Of a stretch of DNA of 64,000 bases, positions 1 to 12,139 are shown in pieces (position 1 is the stretch's first letter; every line of letters starts with the position of its first letter). Made by a program: the position numbers and the translations under genes. The notes under the pieces are model-generated. The model did no database searches. It was given only the letters and a program-made list of their open reading frames with translations, and was not told the origin of the DNA. Source of the DNA: Dryomyza anilis. Taxonomy: Eukaryota > Arthropoda > Insecta > Diptera > Dryomyzidae. The DNA lies in contig OX638135.1 in NCBI GenBank assembly GCA_951804985.1, positions 5,092,093 to 5,156,092 of the forward strand. The letters run 5' to 3'.

Positions 1-188
1 CAAAAAGATCAAAAAGATCAAAAAGAACAAAAAGAACAAAAAGATCAAAAAGATCAAAAAGATCAAAAAGAACAAAACGAACAAAAAGATCAAAAAGATC
101 AAAAAGAACAAAACGAACAAAAAGATCAAAAAGATCAAAAAGATCAAAAAGATCAAAAAGGTCAAAAAGAACAAAACGATCAAAAGAT
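1..188 (+). repeat. Cassette A, right-hand part (cut by window edge)
   Basis: Ordered variants are visible: paired GAACAAAAA units, two GAACAAAACGAAC groups, one GGTC unit, and a closing ACGATC followed by an 8-bp unit. The same order occurs in the full cassettes at 5299 and 8449, so this is the 3' part of a cassette whose start lies outside the window. Confidence 0.85.
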
Positions 189-252
189 CAAAAAGATCAA
201 AAAGATCAAAAAGATCAAAAAGATCAAAAAGATCAAAAAGATCAAAAAGATC

Positions 253-491
253 AAAATTATCAAAATTATCAAAAAGATCAAACAGATCAAAAAGATCACA
301 CAGATCAAAAAGATCAAAAAGAACAAAAAGAACAAAAAGATCAAAAAGATCAAAAAGATCAAAAAGAACAAAAAGAACAAAAAGAACAAAAAGATCAAAA
401 AGAACAAAAAGAACAAAAAGATCAAAAAGATCAAAAAGATCAAAAAGATCAAAAAGATCAAAAAGGTCAAAAAGATCAAAACGATCAAAAG
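253..491 (+). repeat. Cassette A, short form
   Basis: It starts with two AATTATC units, continues with CAGATC, a CACAGATC group and runs of GAAC units, and closes with GGTC, ACGATC and an 8-bp unit. Equivalent short forms follow the full cassette A at 5686, 8828, 34350 and 37790, so full plus short is a recurring pair. Confidence 0.85.
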
Positions 492-599
492 ATCAAAAAG
501 ATCAAAAAGATCAAAAAGATCAAAAAGATCAAAAAGATCAAAAAGATCAAAAAGATCAAAAAGATCAAAAAGATCAAAAAGATCAAAAAGATCAAAAAG

Positions 600-809
600 A
601 TCAAACAGAACAAACAGATCAAAAAGATCAAACAGATCAAAGAGATCAAAAAGATCAAATCAAAAAGATCAAAATGATCAAAAAGATCAAAAAGATCAAA
701 ATGAGCAAAAAGATCAAACAGATCAAAAAGATCAAACAGATCAAACAGATCAAAAAGATCAAAAAGATCAAAAAGAACAAAAAGAACAAAAAGATCAAAA
801 AGAACAAAA
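600..809 (+). repeat. Cassette B, uninterrupted copy 1 (empty island site)
   Basis: Ordered markers: CAGAAC, CAGATC, AAGATC, CAGATC, an AGAGATC unit, a shortened AAATC unit at about 658-661, then AATGATC, AATGAGC, several CAGATC and GAAC units. The GATC at 667-670 corresponds exactly to the point where the island sits at 40271 and 42723; here the satellite runs straight through. This copy has one CAGAAC unit where the others have two. Confidence 0.9.
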
Positions 810-1440
810 AGATCAAAAAGATCAAAAAGATCAAAAAGATCAAAAAGATCAAAAAGATCAAAAAGATCAAAAAGATCAAAAAGATCAAAAAGATCAAAAA
901 GATCAAAAAGATCAAAAAGATCAAAAAGATCAAAAAGATCAAAAAGATCAAAAAGATCAAAAAGATCAAAAAGATCAAAAAGATCAAAAAGATCAAAAAG
1001 ATCAAAAAGATCAAAAAGATCAAAAAGATCAAAAAGATCAAAAAGATCAAAAAGATCAAAAAGATCAAAAAGATCAAAAAGATCAAAAAGATCAAAAAGA
1101 TCAAAAAGATCAAAAAGATCAAAAAGATCAAAAAGATCAAAAAGATCAAAAAGATCAAAAAGATCAAAAAGATCAAAAAGATCAAAAAGATCAAAAAGAT
1201 CAAAAAGATCAAAAAGATCAAAAAGATCAAAAAGATCAAAAAGATCAAAAAGATCAAAAAGATCAAAAAGATCAAAAAGATCAAAAAGATCAAAAAGATC
1301 AAAAAGATCAAAAAGATCAAAAAGATCAAAAAGATCAAAAAGATCAAAAAGATCAAAAAGATCAAAAAGATCAAAAAGATCAAAAAGATCAAAAAGATCA
1401 AAAAGATCAAAAAGATCAAAAAGATCAAAAAGATCAAAAA
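810..1440 (+). repeat. Uniform 9-mer run
   Basis: About 70 GATCAAAAA units with no variant that I could see. Nothing else is present in this stretch. Confidence 0.95.
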
Positions 1441-1505
1441 GAGATCGAAAAGATCAAAAAGATCGAAAAGATCAAAAAGATCGAAAAGATCAAAAAGATC
1501 GAAAA
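1441..1505 (+). repeat. GATCGAAAA cluster
   Basis: It opens with a GAGATCG junction and then alternates GATCGAAAA with GATCAAAAA. Very similar clusters occur at 10432-10496, 11738-11790, 14730-14785, 16214-16265, 19895-19945, 22075-22125, 46275-46335, 49505-49565, 56390-56445 and 57785-57850, making this a common junction marker between 9-mer runs. Confidence 0.9.
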
Positions 1506-3233
1506 GATCAAAAAGATCAAAAAGATCAAAAAGATCAAAAAGATCAAAAAGATCAAAAAGATCAAAAAGATCAAAAAGATCAAAAAGATCAAAAAGATCA
1601 AAAAGATCAAAAAGATCAAAAAGATCAAAAAGATCAAAAAGATCAAAAAGATCAAAAAGATCAAAAAGATCAAAAAGATCAAAAAGATCAAAAAGATCAA
1701 AAAGATCAAAAAGATCAAAAAGATCAAAAAGATCAAAAAGATCAAAAAGATCAAAAAGATCAAAAAGATCAAAAAGATCAAAAAGATCAAAAAGATCAAA
1801 AAGATCAAAAAGATCAAAAAGATCAAAAAGATCAAAAAGATCAAAAAGATCAAAAAGATCAAAAAGATCAAAAAGATCAAAAAGATCAAAAAGATCAAAA
1901 AGATCAAAAAGATCAAAAAGATCAAAAAGATCAAAAAGATCAAAAAGATCAAAAAGATCAAAAAGATCAAAAAGATCAAAAAGATCAAAAAGATCAAAAA
2001 GATCAAAAAGATCAAAAAGATCAAAAAGATCAAAAAGATCAAAAAGATCAAAAAGATCAAAAAGATCAAAAAGATCAAAAAGATCAAAAAGATCAAAAAG
2101 ATCAAAAAGATCAAAAAGATCAAAAAGATCAAAAAGATCAAAAAGATCAAAAAGATCAAAAAGATCAAAAAGATCAAAAAGATCAAAAAGATCAAAAAGA
2201 TCAAAAAGATCAAAAAGATCAAAAAGATCAAAAAGATCAAAAAGATCAAAAAGATCAAAAAGATCAAAAAGATCAAAAAGATCAAAAAGATCAAAAAGAT
2301 CAAAAAGATCAAAAAGATCAAAAAGATCAAAAAGATCAAAAAGATCAAAAAGATCAAAAAGATCAAAAAGATCAAAAAGATCAAAAAGATCAAAAAGATC
2401 AAAAAGATCAAAAAGATCAAAAAGATCAAAAAGATCAAAAAGATCAAAAAGATCAAAAAGATCAAAAAGATCAAAAAGATCAAAAAGATCAAAAAGATCA
2501 AAAAGATCAAAAAGATCAAAAAGATCAAAAAGATCAAAAAGATCAAAAAGATCAAAAAGATCAAAAAGATCAAAAAGATCAAAAAGATCAAAAAGATCAA
2601 AAAGATCAAAAAGATCAAAAAGATCAAAAAGATCAAAAAGATCAAAAAGATCAAAAAGATCAAAAAGATCAAAAAGATCAAAAAGATCAAAAAGATCAAA
2701 AAGATCAAAAAGATCAAAAAGATCAAAAAGATCAAAAAGATCAAAAAGATCAAAAAGATCAAAAAGATCAAAAAGATCAAAAAGATCAAAAAGATCAAAA
2801 AGATCAAAAAGATCAAAAAGATCAAAAAGATCAAAAAGATCAAAAAGATCAAAAAGATCAAAAAGATCAAAAAGATCAAAAAGATCAAAAAGATCAAAAA
2901 GATCAAAAAGATCAAAAAGATCAAAAAGATCAAAAAGATCAAAAAGATCAAAAAGATCAAAAAGATCAAAAAGATCAAAAAGATCAAAAAGATCAAAAAG
3001 ATCAAAAAGATCAAAAAGATCAAAAAGATCAAAAAGATCAAAAAGATCAAAAAGATCAAAAAGATCAAAAAGATCAAAAAGATCAAAAAGATCAAAAAGA
3101 TCAAAAAGATCAAAAAGATCAAAAAGATCAAAAAGATCAAAAAGATCAAAAAGATCAAAAAGATCAAAAAGATCAAAAAGATCAAAAAGATCAAAAAGAT
3201 CAAAAAGATCAAAAAGATCAAAAAGATCAAAAA
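1506..3233 (+). repeat. Perfect 9-mer run, about 192 units
   Basis: From the unit starting at 1506 to the first variant unit at 3234 (GATCAAATA, change at 3241) the distance is 1728 bp, exactly 192 units. I saw no substitution or length change between. This is the longest clean run I could delimit in the window. Confidence 0.9.
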
Positions 3234-3660
3234 GATCAAATAGATCAAAAAGATCAAAAAGATCAAAAAGATCAAAAAGATCAAAAAGATCAAAAAGATC
3301 AAAAAGATCAAAAAGATCAAAAAGATCAAAAAGATCAAAAAGATCAAAAAGATCAAAAAGATCAAAAAGATCAAAGAGATCAAAAAGATCAAAAAGATCA
3401 AAAAGATCAAAAAGATCAAAAAGATCAAAAAGATCAAAAAGATCAAAAAGATCAAAAAGATCAAAAAGATCAAAAAGATCAAAATGATCAAAATGATCAA
3501 AATGATCAAAAAGATCAAAAAGATCGAAAAGATCAAAAAGATCAAAAAGATCAAAAAGATCAAAAAGATCAAAAAGATCAAAAAGATCAAAAAAATCAAA
3601 AAGATCAAAAAGATCAAAAAGATCAAAAAGATCAAAAAGAGATCGAAAAGATCAAAAAGA
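3234..3660 (+). repeat. Variant-bearing 9-mers
   Basis: Mostly GATCAAAAA, with GATCAAATA at 3234, an AGAGATC unit near 3374, three AATGATC units near 3483-3502, a GATCGAAAA at about 3524, an AAAATC unit near 3593 and a GAGATCG junction at 3639. A related series (AGAGATC three times, AATGATC, GATCG, AAAATC, GAGATCG) is found at 11426-11745. Confidence 0.85.
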
Positions 3661-5298
3661 TCAAAAAGATCAAAAAGATCAAAAAGATCAAAAAGATCAA
3701 AAAGATCAAAAAGATCAAAAAGATCAAAAAGATCAAAAAGATCAAAAAGATCAAAAAGATCAAAAAGATCAAAAAGATCAAAAAGATCAAAAAGATCAAA
3801 AAGATCAAAAAGATCAAAAAGATCAAAAAGATCAAAAAGATCAAAAAGATCAAAAAGATCAAAAAGATCAAAAAGATCAAAAAGATCAAAAAGATCAAAA
3901 AGATCAAAAAGATCAAAAAGATCAAAAAGATCAAAAAGATCAAAAAGATCAAAAAGATCAAAAAGATCAAAAAGATCAAAAAGATCAAAAAGATCAAAAA
4001 GATCAAAAAGATCAAAAAGATCAAAAAGATCAAAAAGATCAAAAAGATCAAAAAGATCAAAAAGATCAAAAAGATCAAAAAGATCAAAAAGATCAAAAAG
4101 ATCAAAAAGATCAAAAAGATCAAAAAGATCAAAAAGATCAAAAAGATCAAAAAGATCAAAAAGATCAAAAGATCAAAAAGATCAAAAAGATCAAAAAGAT
4201 CAAAAAGATCAAAAAGATCAAAAAGATCAAAAAGATCAAAAAGATCAAAAAGATCAAAAAGATCAAAAAGATCAAAAAGATCAAAAAGATCAAAAAGATC
4301 AAAAAGATCAAAAAGATCAAAAAGATCAAAAAGATCAAAAAGATCAAAAAGATCAAAAAGATCAAAAAGATCAAAAAGATCAAAAAGATCAAAAAGATCA
4401 AAAAGATCAAAAAGATCAAAAAGATCAAAAAGATCAAAAAGATCAAAGAGATCAAAAAGAGATCAAAAAGAGATCAAAAAGAGATCAAAAAGATCAAAAA
4501 GATCAAAAAGATCAAAAAGATCAAAAAGATCAAAAAGATCAAAAAGATCAAAAAGATCAAAAAGATCAAAAAGATCAAAAAGATCAAAAAGATCAAAAAG
4601 ATCAAAAAGATCAAAAAGATCAAAAAGATCAAAAAGATCAAAAAGATCAAAAAGATCAAAAAGATCAAAAAGAGATCAAAAAGAGATCAAAAAGATCAAA
4701 AAGATCAAAAAGATCAAAAAGATCAAAAAGATCAAAAAGATCAAAAAGATCAAAAAGATCAAAAAGATCAAAAAGATCAAAAAGATCAAAAAGATCAAAA
4801 AGATCAAAAAGATCAAAAAGATCAAAAGATCAAAAAGATCAAAAAGATCAAAAAGATCAAAAAGATCAAAAAGATCAAAAAGATCAAAAAGATCAAAAAG
4901 ATCAAAAAGATCAAAAAGATCAAAAAGATCAAAAAGATCAAAAAGATCAAAAAGATCAAAAAGATCAAAAAGATCAAAAAGATCAAAAAGATCAAAAAGA
5001 TCAAAAAGATCAAAAAGATCAAAAAGATCAAAAAGATCAAAAAGATCAAAAAGATCAAAAAGATCAAAAAGATCAAAAAGATCAAAAAGATCAAAAAGAT
5101 CAAAAAGATCAAAAAGATCAAAAAGATCAAAAAGATCAAAAAGATCAAAAAGATCAAAAAGATCAAAAAGATCAAAAAGATCAAAAAGATCAAAAAGATC
5201 AAAAAGATCAAAAAGATCAAAAAGATCAAAAAGATCAAAAAGATCAAAAAGATCAAAAAGATCAAAAAGATCAAAAAGATCAAAAAGATCAAAAAGAT
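3661..5298 (+). repeat. 9-mer runs with GAGATC and 8-bp units
   Basis: Long uniform 9-mer runs interrupted by an 8-bp unit at about 4165, a group of three GAGATC units at 4446-4488, two more at 4672-4690, and another 8-bp unit at about 4823. No non-satellite sequence. Confidence 0.9.
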
Positions 5299-5922
5299 CA
5301 AACAGATCGAAGAGATCAAAGAGATCAAAGAGATCAAAAAGATCAAAATGATCAAAATGATCAAAATGATCAAAAAGATCAAAATGATCAAAATTATCAA
5401 AAAGATCAAACAGATCAAAAAGATCACACAGATCAAAAAGATCAAAAAGATCAAAAAGAACAAAAAGAACAAAAAGATCAAAAAGATCAAAAAGATCAAA
5501 AAGAACAAAACGAACAAAAAGATCAAAAAGATCAAAAAGAACAAAACGAACAAAAAGATCAAAAAGATCAAAAAGATCAAAAAGATCAAAAAGGTCAAAA
5601 AGAACAAAACGATCAAAAGATCAAAAAGATCAAAAAGATCAAAAAGATCAAAAAGATCAAAAAGATCAAAAAGATCAAAAAGATCAAAATTATCAAAATT
5701 ATCAAAAAGATCAAACAGATCAAAAAGATCACACAGATCAAAAAGATCAAAAAGAACAAAAAGAACAAAAAGATCAAGAAGATCAAAAAGAACAAAAAGA
5801 ACAAAAAGAACAAAAAGAACAAAAAGAACAAAAAGAACAAAAAGAACAAAAAGAACAAAAAGATCAAAAAGATCAAAAAGATCAAAAAGATCAAAAAGGT
5901 CAAAAAGATCAAAACGATCAAA
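5299..5922 (+). repeat. Cassette A, full plus short form
   Basis: The full form (5299-5613) has ordered markers: CAGATCGAAGAGATC, two AGAGATC, several AATGATC, AATTATC, CAGATC, CACAGATC, paired GAAC, two GAAC-ACGAAC groups, GGTC, ACGATC and an 8-bp unit. The short form follows at 5686-5922. The pair recurs at 8449-9063 with the same variants: the offset is 3150 bp at the left end and 3141 bp at the right end, a difference of one 9-mer. Confidence 0.92.
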
Positions 5923-8448
5923 AGATCAAAAAGATCAAAAAGATCAAAAAGATCAAAAAGATCAAAAAGATCAAAAAGATCAAAAAGATCAAAAAGATCA
6001 AAAAGATCAAAAAGATCAAAAAGATCAAAAAGATCAAAAAGATCAAAAAGATCAAAAAGATCAAAAAGATCAAAAAGATCAAAAAGATCAAAAAGATCAA
6101 AAAGATCAAAAAGATCAAAAAGATCAAAAAGATCAAAAAGATCAAAAAGATCAAAAAGATCAAAAAGATCAAAAAGATCAAAAAGATCAAAGAGATCAAA
6201 AAGAGATCAAAAAGAGATCAAAAAGAGATCAAAAAGATCAAAAAGATCAAAAAGATCAAAAAGATCAAAAAGATCAAAAAGATCAAAAAGATCAAAAAGA
6301 TCAAAAAGATCAAAAAGATCAAAAAGATCAAAAAGATCAAAAAGATCAAAAAGATCAAAAAGATCAAAAAGATCAAAAAGATCAAAAAGATCAAAAAGAT
6401 CAAAAAGATCAAAAAGATCAAAAAGATCAAAAAGAGATCAAAAAGAGATCAAAAAGAGATCAAAAAGATCAAAAAGATCAAAAAGATCAAAAAGATCAAA
6501 AAGATCAAAAAGATCAAAAAGATCAAAAAGATCAAAAAGATCAAAAAGATCAAAAAGATCAAAAAGATCAAAAAGATCAAAAAGATCAAAAAGATCAAAA
6601 AGATCAAAAAGATCAAAAAGATCAAAAAGATCAAAAAGATCAAAAAGATCAAAAGATCAAAAAGATCAAAAAGATCAAAAAGATCAAAAAGATCAAAAAG
6701 ATCAAAAAGATCAAAAAGATCAAAAAGATCAAAAAGATCAAAAAGATCAAAAAGATCAAAAAGATCAAAAAGATCAAAAAGATCAAAAAGATCAAAAAGA
6801 TCAAAAAGATCAAAAAGATCAAAAAGATCAAAAAGATCAAAAAGATCAAAAAGATCAAAAAGATCAAAAAGATCAAAAAGATCAAAAAGATCAAAAAGAT
6901 CAAAAAGATCAAAAAGATCAAAAGATCAAAAAGATCAAAAAGATCAAAAAGATCAAAAAGATCAAAAAGATCAAAAAGATCAAAAAGATCAAAAAGATCA
7001 AAAAGATCAAAAAGATCAAAAAGATCAAAGAGATCAAAAAGAGATCAAAAAGAGATCAAAAAGAGATCAAAAAGATCAAAAAGATCAAAAAGATCAAAAA
7101 GATCAAAAAGATCAAAAAGATCAAAAAGATCAAAAAGATCAAAAAGATCAAAAAGATCAAAAAGATCAAAAAGATCAAAAAGATCAAAAAGATCAAAAAG
7201 ATCAAAAAGATCAAAAAGATCAAAAAGATCAAAAAGATCAAAAAGATCAAAAAGATCAAAAAGATCAAAAAGATCAAAAAGATCAAAAAGATCAAAAAGA
7301 TCAAAAAGATCAAAAAGATCAAAAAGATCAAAAAGATCAAAAAGATCAAAAAGATCAAAAAGATCAAAAAGATCAAAAAGATCAAAAAGATCAAAAAGAT
7401 CAAAAAGATCAAAAAGATCAAAAAGATCAAAAAGATCAAAAAGATCAAAAAGATCAAAAAGATCAAAAAGATCAAAAAGATCAAAAAGATCAAAAAGATC
7501 AAAAAGATCAAAAAGATCAAAAAGATCAAAAAGATCAAAAGATCAAAAAGATCAAAAAGATCAAAAAGATCAAAAAGATCAAAAAGATCAAAAAGATCAA
7601 AAAGATCAAAAAGATCAAAAAGATCAAAAAGATCAAAAAGATCAAAAAGATCAAAAAGATCAAAAAGATCAAAAAGATCAAAAAGATCAAAAAGATCAAA
7701 AAGATCAAAGAGATCAAAAAGAGATCAAAAAGATCAAAAAGATCAAAAAGATCAAAAAGATCAAAAAGATCAAAAAGATCAAAAAGATCAAAAAGATCAA
7801 AAAGATCAAAAAGATCAAAAAGATCAAAAAGATCAAAAAGATCAAAAAGATCAAAAAGATCAAAAAGATCAAAAAGATCAAAAAGATCAAAAAGATCAAA
7901 AAGATCAAAAAGATCAAAAAGATCAAAAAGATCAAAAAGATCAAAAAGATCAAAAAGATCAAAAAGATCAAAAAGATCAAAAAGATCAAAAAGAGATCAA
8001 AAAGAGATCAAAAAGATCAAAAAGATCAAAAAGATCAAAAAGATCAAAAAGATCAAAAAGATCAAAAAGATCAAAAAGATCAAAAAGATCAAAAAGATCA
8101 AAAGATCAAAAAGATCAAAAAGATCAAAAAGATCAAAAAGATCAAAAAGATCAAAAAGATCAAAAAGATCAAAAAGATCAAAAAGATCAAAAAGATCAAA
8201 AAGATCAAAAAGATCAAAAAGATCAAAAAGATCAAAAAGATCAAAAAGATCAAAAAGATCAAAAAGATCAAAAAGATCAAAAAGATCAAAAAGATCAAAA
8301 AGATCAAAAAGATCAAAAAGATCAAAAAGATCAAAAAGATCAAAAAGATCAAAAAGATCAAAAAGATCAAAAAGATCAAAAAGATCAAAAAGATCAAAAA
8401 GATCAAAAAGATCAAAAAGATCAAAAAGATCAAAAAGATCAAAAAGAT
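5923..8448 (+). repeat. 9-mer runs with GAGATC groups and 8-bp units
   Basis: Uniform runs are broken by groups of GAGATC units near 6188-6230, 6431-6466, 7029-7070, 7708-7728 and 7990-8010, and by 8-bp units near 6652, 6921, 7537 and 8100. The GAGATC groups often come as three in a row. Nothing else is visible. Confidence 0.9.
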
Positions 8449-9063
8449 CAAACAGATCGAAGAGATCAAAGAGATCAAAGAGATCAAAAAGATCAAAATG
8501 ATCAAAATGATCAAAATGATCAAAAAGATCAAAATGATCAAAATTATCAAAAAGATCAAACAGATCAAAAAGATCACACAGATCAAAAAGATCAAAAAGA
8601 TCAAAAAGAACAAAAAGAACAAAAAGATCAAAAAGATCAAAAAGATCAAAAAGAACAAAACGAACAAAAAGATCAAAAAGATCAAAAAGAACAAAACGAA
8701 CAAAAAGATCAAAAAGATCAAAAAGATCAAAAAGATCAAAAAGGTCAAAAAGAACAAAACGATCAAAAGATCAAAAAGATCAAAAAGATCAAAAAGATCA
8801 AAAAGATCAAAAAGATCAAAAAGATCAAAATTATCAAAATTATCAAAAAGATCAAACAGATCAAAAAGATCACACAGATCAAAAAGATCAAAAAGAACAA
8901 AAAGAACAAAAAGATCAAGAAGATCAAAAAGAACAAAAAGAACAAAAAGAACAAAAAGAACAAAAAGAACAAAAAGAACAAAAAGAACAAAAAGAACAAA
9001 AAGATCAAAAAGATCAAAAAGATCAAAAAGATCAAAAAGGTCAAAAAGATCAAAACGATCAAA
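8449..9063 (+). repeat. Cassette A, full plus short form (second copy)
   Basis: Near-identical to 5299-5922, with one 9-mer fewer in the spacer. Unlike that copy it is followed by cassette B at 9201, as in the modules at 33894 and 37395. Confidence 0.92.
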
Positions 9064-9200
9064 AGATCAAAAAGATCAAAAAGATCAAAAAGATCAAAAA
9101 GATCAAAAAGATCAAAAAGATCAAAAAGATCAAAAAGATCAAAAAGATCAAAAAGATCAAAAAGATCAAAAAGATCAAAAAGATCAAAAAGATCAAAAAG

Positions 9201-9399
9201 ATCAAACAGAACAAACAGAACAAACAGATCAAAAAGATCAAACAGATCAAAGAGATCAAAAAGATCAAATCAAAAAGATCAAAATGATCAAAAAGATCAA
9301 AAAGATCAAAATGAGCAAAAAGATCAAACAGATCAAAAAGATCAAACAGATCAAACAGATCAAAAAGATCAAAAAGATCAAAAAGAACAAAAAGAACAA
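9201..9399 (+). repeat. Cassette B, uninterrupted copy 2 (empty island site)
   Basis: Two CAGAAC units, CAGATC, AAGATC, CAGATC, AGAGATC, the short AAATC unit, then AATGATC and AATGAGC. The GATC at 9277-9280 is the position equivalent to the island junction. Confidence 0.92.
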
Positions 9400-10431
9400 A
9401 AAGATCAAAAAGATCAAAAAGATCAAAAAGATCAAAAAGATCAAAAAGATCAAAAAGATCAAAAAGATCAAAAAGATCAAAAAGATCAAAAAGATCAAAA
9501 AGATCAAAAAGATCAAAAAGATCAAAAAGATCAAAAAGATCAAAAAGATCAAAAAGATCAAAAAGATCAAAAAGATCAAAAAGATCAAAAAGATCAAAAA
9601 GATCAAAAAGATCAAAAAGATCAAAAAGATCAAAAAGATCAAAAAGATCAAAAAGATCAAAAAGATCAAAAAGATCAAAAAGATCAAAAAGATCAAAAAG
9701 ATCAAAAAGATCAAAAAGATCAAAAAGATCAAAAAGATCAAAAAGATCAAAAAGATCAAAAAGATCAAAAAGATCAAAAAGATCAAAAAGATCAAAAAGA
9801 TCAAAAAGATCAAAAAGATCAAAAAGATCAAAAAGATCAAAAAGATCAAAAAGATCAAAAAGATCAAAAAGATCAAAAAGATCAAAAAGATCAAAAAGAT
9901 CAAAAAGATCAAAAAGATCAAAAAGATCAAAAAGATCAAAAAGATCAAAAAGATCAAAAAGATCAAAAAGATCAAAAAGATCAAAAAGATCAAAAAGATC
10001 AAAAAGATCAAAAAGATCAAAAAGATCAAAAAGATCAAAAAGATCAAAAAGATCAAAAAGATCAAAAAGATCAAAAAGATCAAAAAGATCAAAAAGATCA
10101 AAAAGATCAAAAAGATCAAAAAGATCAAAAAGATCAAAAAGATCAAAAAGATCAAAAAGATCAAAAAGATCAAAAAGATCAAAAAGATCAAAAAGATCAA
10201 AAAGATCAAAAAGATCAAAAAGATCAAAAAGATCAAAAAGATCAAAAAGATCAAAAAGATCAAAAAGATCAAAAAGATCAAAAAGATCAAAAAGATCAAA
10301 AAGATCAAAAAGATCAAAAAGATCAAAAAGATCAAAAAGATCAAAAAGATCAAAAAGATCAAAAAGATCAAAAAGATCAAAAAGATCAAAAAGATCAAAA
10401 AGATCAAAAAGATCAAAAAGATCAAAAAGAG
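9400..10431 (+). repeat. Uniform 9-mer run
   Basis: About 114 GATCAAAAA units without a visible variant, ending at a GAGATCG junction. Confidence 0.93.
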
Positions 10432-11425
10432 ATCGAAAAGATCAAAAAGATCAAAAAGATCGAAAAGATCGAAAAGATCAAAAAGATCGAAAAGATCAAA
10501 AAGATCAAAAAGATCAAAAAGATCAAAAAGATCAAAAAGATCAAAAAGATCAAAAAGATCAAAAAGATCAAAAAGATCAAAAAGATCAAAAAGATCAAAA
10601 AGATCAAAAAGATCAAAAAGATCAAAAAGATCAAAAAGATCAAAAAGATCAAAAAGATCAAAAAGATCAAAAAGATCAAAAAGATCAAAAAGATCAAAAA
10701 GATCAAAAAGATCAAAAAGATCAAAAAGATCAAAAAGATCAAAAAGATCAAAAAGATCAAAAAGATCAAAAAGATCAAAAAGATCAAAAAGATCAAAAAG
10801 ATCAAAAAGATCAAAAAGATCAAAAAGATCAAAAAGATCAAAAAGATCAAAAAGATCAAAAAGATCAAAAAGATCAAAAAGATCAAAAAGATCAAAAAGA
10901 TCAAAAAGATCAAAAAGATCAAAAAGATCAAAAAGATCAAAAAGATCAAAAAGATCAAAAAGATCAAAAAGATCAAAAAGATCAAAAAGATCAAAAAGAT
11001 CAAAAAGATCAAAAAGATCAAAAAGATCAAAAAGATCAAAAAGATCAAAAAGATCAAAAAGATCAAAAAGATCAAAAAGATCAAAAAGATCAAAAAGATC
11101 AAAAAGATCAAAAAGATCAAAAAGATCAAAAAGATCAAAAAGATCAAAAAGATCAAAAAGATCAAAAAGATCAAAAGGATCAAAAAGATCAAAAAGATCA
11201 AAAAGATCAAAAAGATCAAAAAGATCAAAAAGATCAAAAAGATCAAAAAGATCAAAAAGATCAAAAAGATCAAAAAGATCAAAAAGATCAAAAAGATCAA
11301 AAAGATCAAAAAGATCAAAAAGATCAAAAAGATCAAAAAGATCAAAAAGATCAAAAAGATCAAAAAGATCAAAAAGATCAAAAAGATCAAAAAGATCAAA
11401 AAGATCAAAAAGATCAAAAAGATCA
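10432..11425 (+). repeat. GATCGAAAA cluster followed by uniform 9-mers
   Basis: Four GATCGAAAA units at 10433-10496, then about 100 nearly uniform units with a single GATCAAAAG variant near 11178. Confidence 0.9.
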
Positions 11426-12139
11426 AAGAGATCAAAGAGATCAAAGAGATCAAAAAGATCAAAAAGATCAAAAAGATCAAAAAGATCAAAAAGATCAAAA
11501 AGATCAAAAAGATCAAAATGATCAAAAAGATCAAAAAGATCAAAAAGATCAAAATGATCAAAATGATCAAAAAGATCAAAAAGATCAAAAAGATCGAAAA
11601 GATCAAAAAGATCAAAAAGATCAAAAAGATCAAAAAGATCAAAAAGATCAAAAAAATCAAAAAGATCAAAAAGATCAAAAAGATCAAAAAGATCAAAAAG
11701 ATCAAAAAGATCAAAAAGATCAAAAAGATCAAAAAGAGATCGAAAAGATCAAAAAGATCAAAAAGATCGAAAAGATCAAAAAGATCGAAAAGATCAAAAA
11801 GATCAAAAAGATCAAAAAGATCAAAAAGATCAAAATGATCAAAAAGATCAAAAAGATCAAAAAGATCAAAAAAATCAAAAAGATCAAAAAGATCAAAAAG
11901 ATCAAAAAGATCAAAAAGATCAAAAAGATCAAAAAGATCAAAAAGATCAAAAAGATCAAAAAGATCAAAAAGATCAAAAAGATCAAAAAGATCAAAAAGA
12001 TCAAAAAGATCAAAAAGATCAAAAAGATCAAAAAGATCAAAAAGATCAAAAAGATCAAAAAGATCAAAAAGATCAAAAAGATCAAAAAGATCAAAAAGAT
12101 CAAAAAGATCAAAAAGATCAAAAAGATCAAAAAGATCAA
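11426..12139 (+). repeat. Variant-bearing 9-mers
   Basis: Three AGAGATC units, AATGATC units near 11518-11570, a GATCG near 11592, AAAATC units near 11652 and 11871, a GATCG cluster at 11738-11790 and AATGATC near 11835, separated by clean runs. It resembles 3234-3660 in marker order. Confidence 0.85.

Noticed and set aside
3484..11838. A 2784-codon plus-strand open frame, and others of 500-2000 codons
   Set aside because: Pure consequence of a stop-free 9-bp unit (and a 33-bp frame cycle for the 11-mer). The frame switches between IKK, DQK and RSK at each length variant, and substitutions show no coding constraint.
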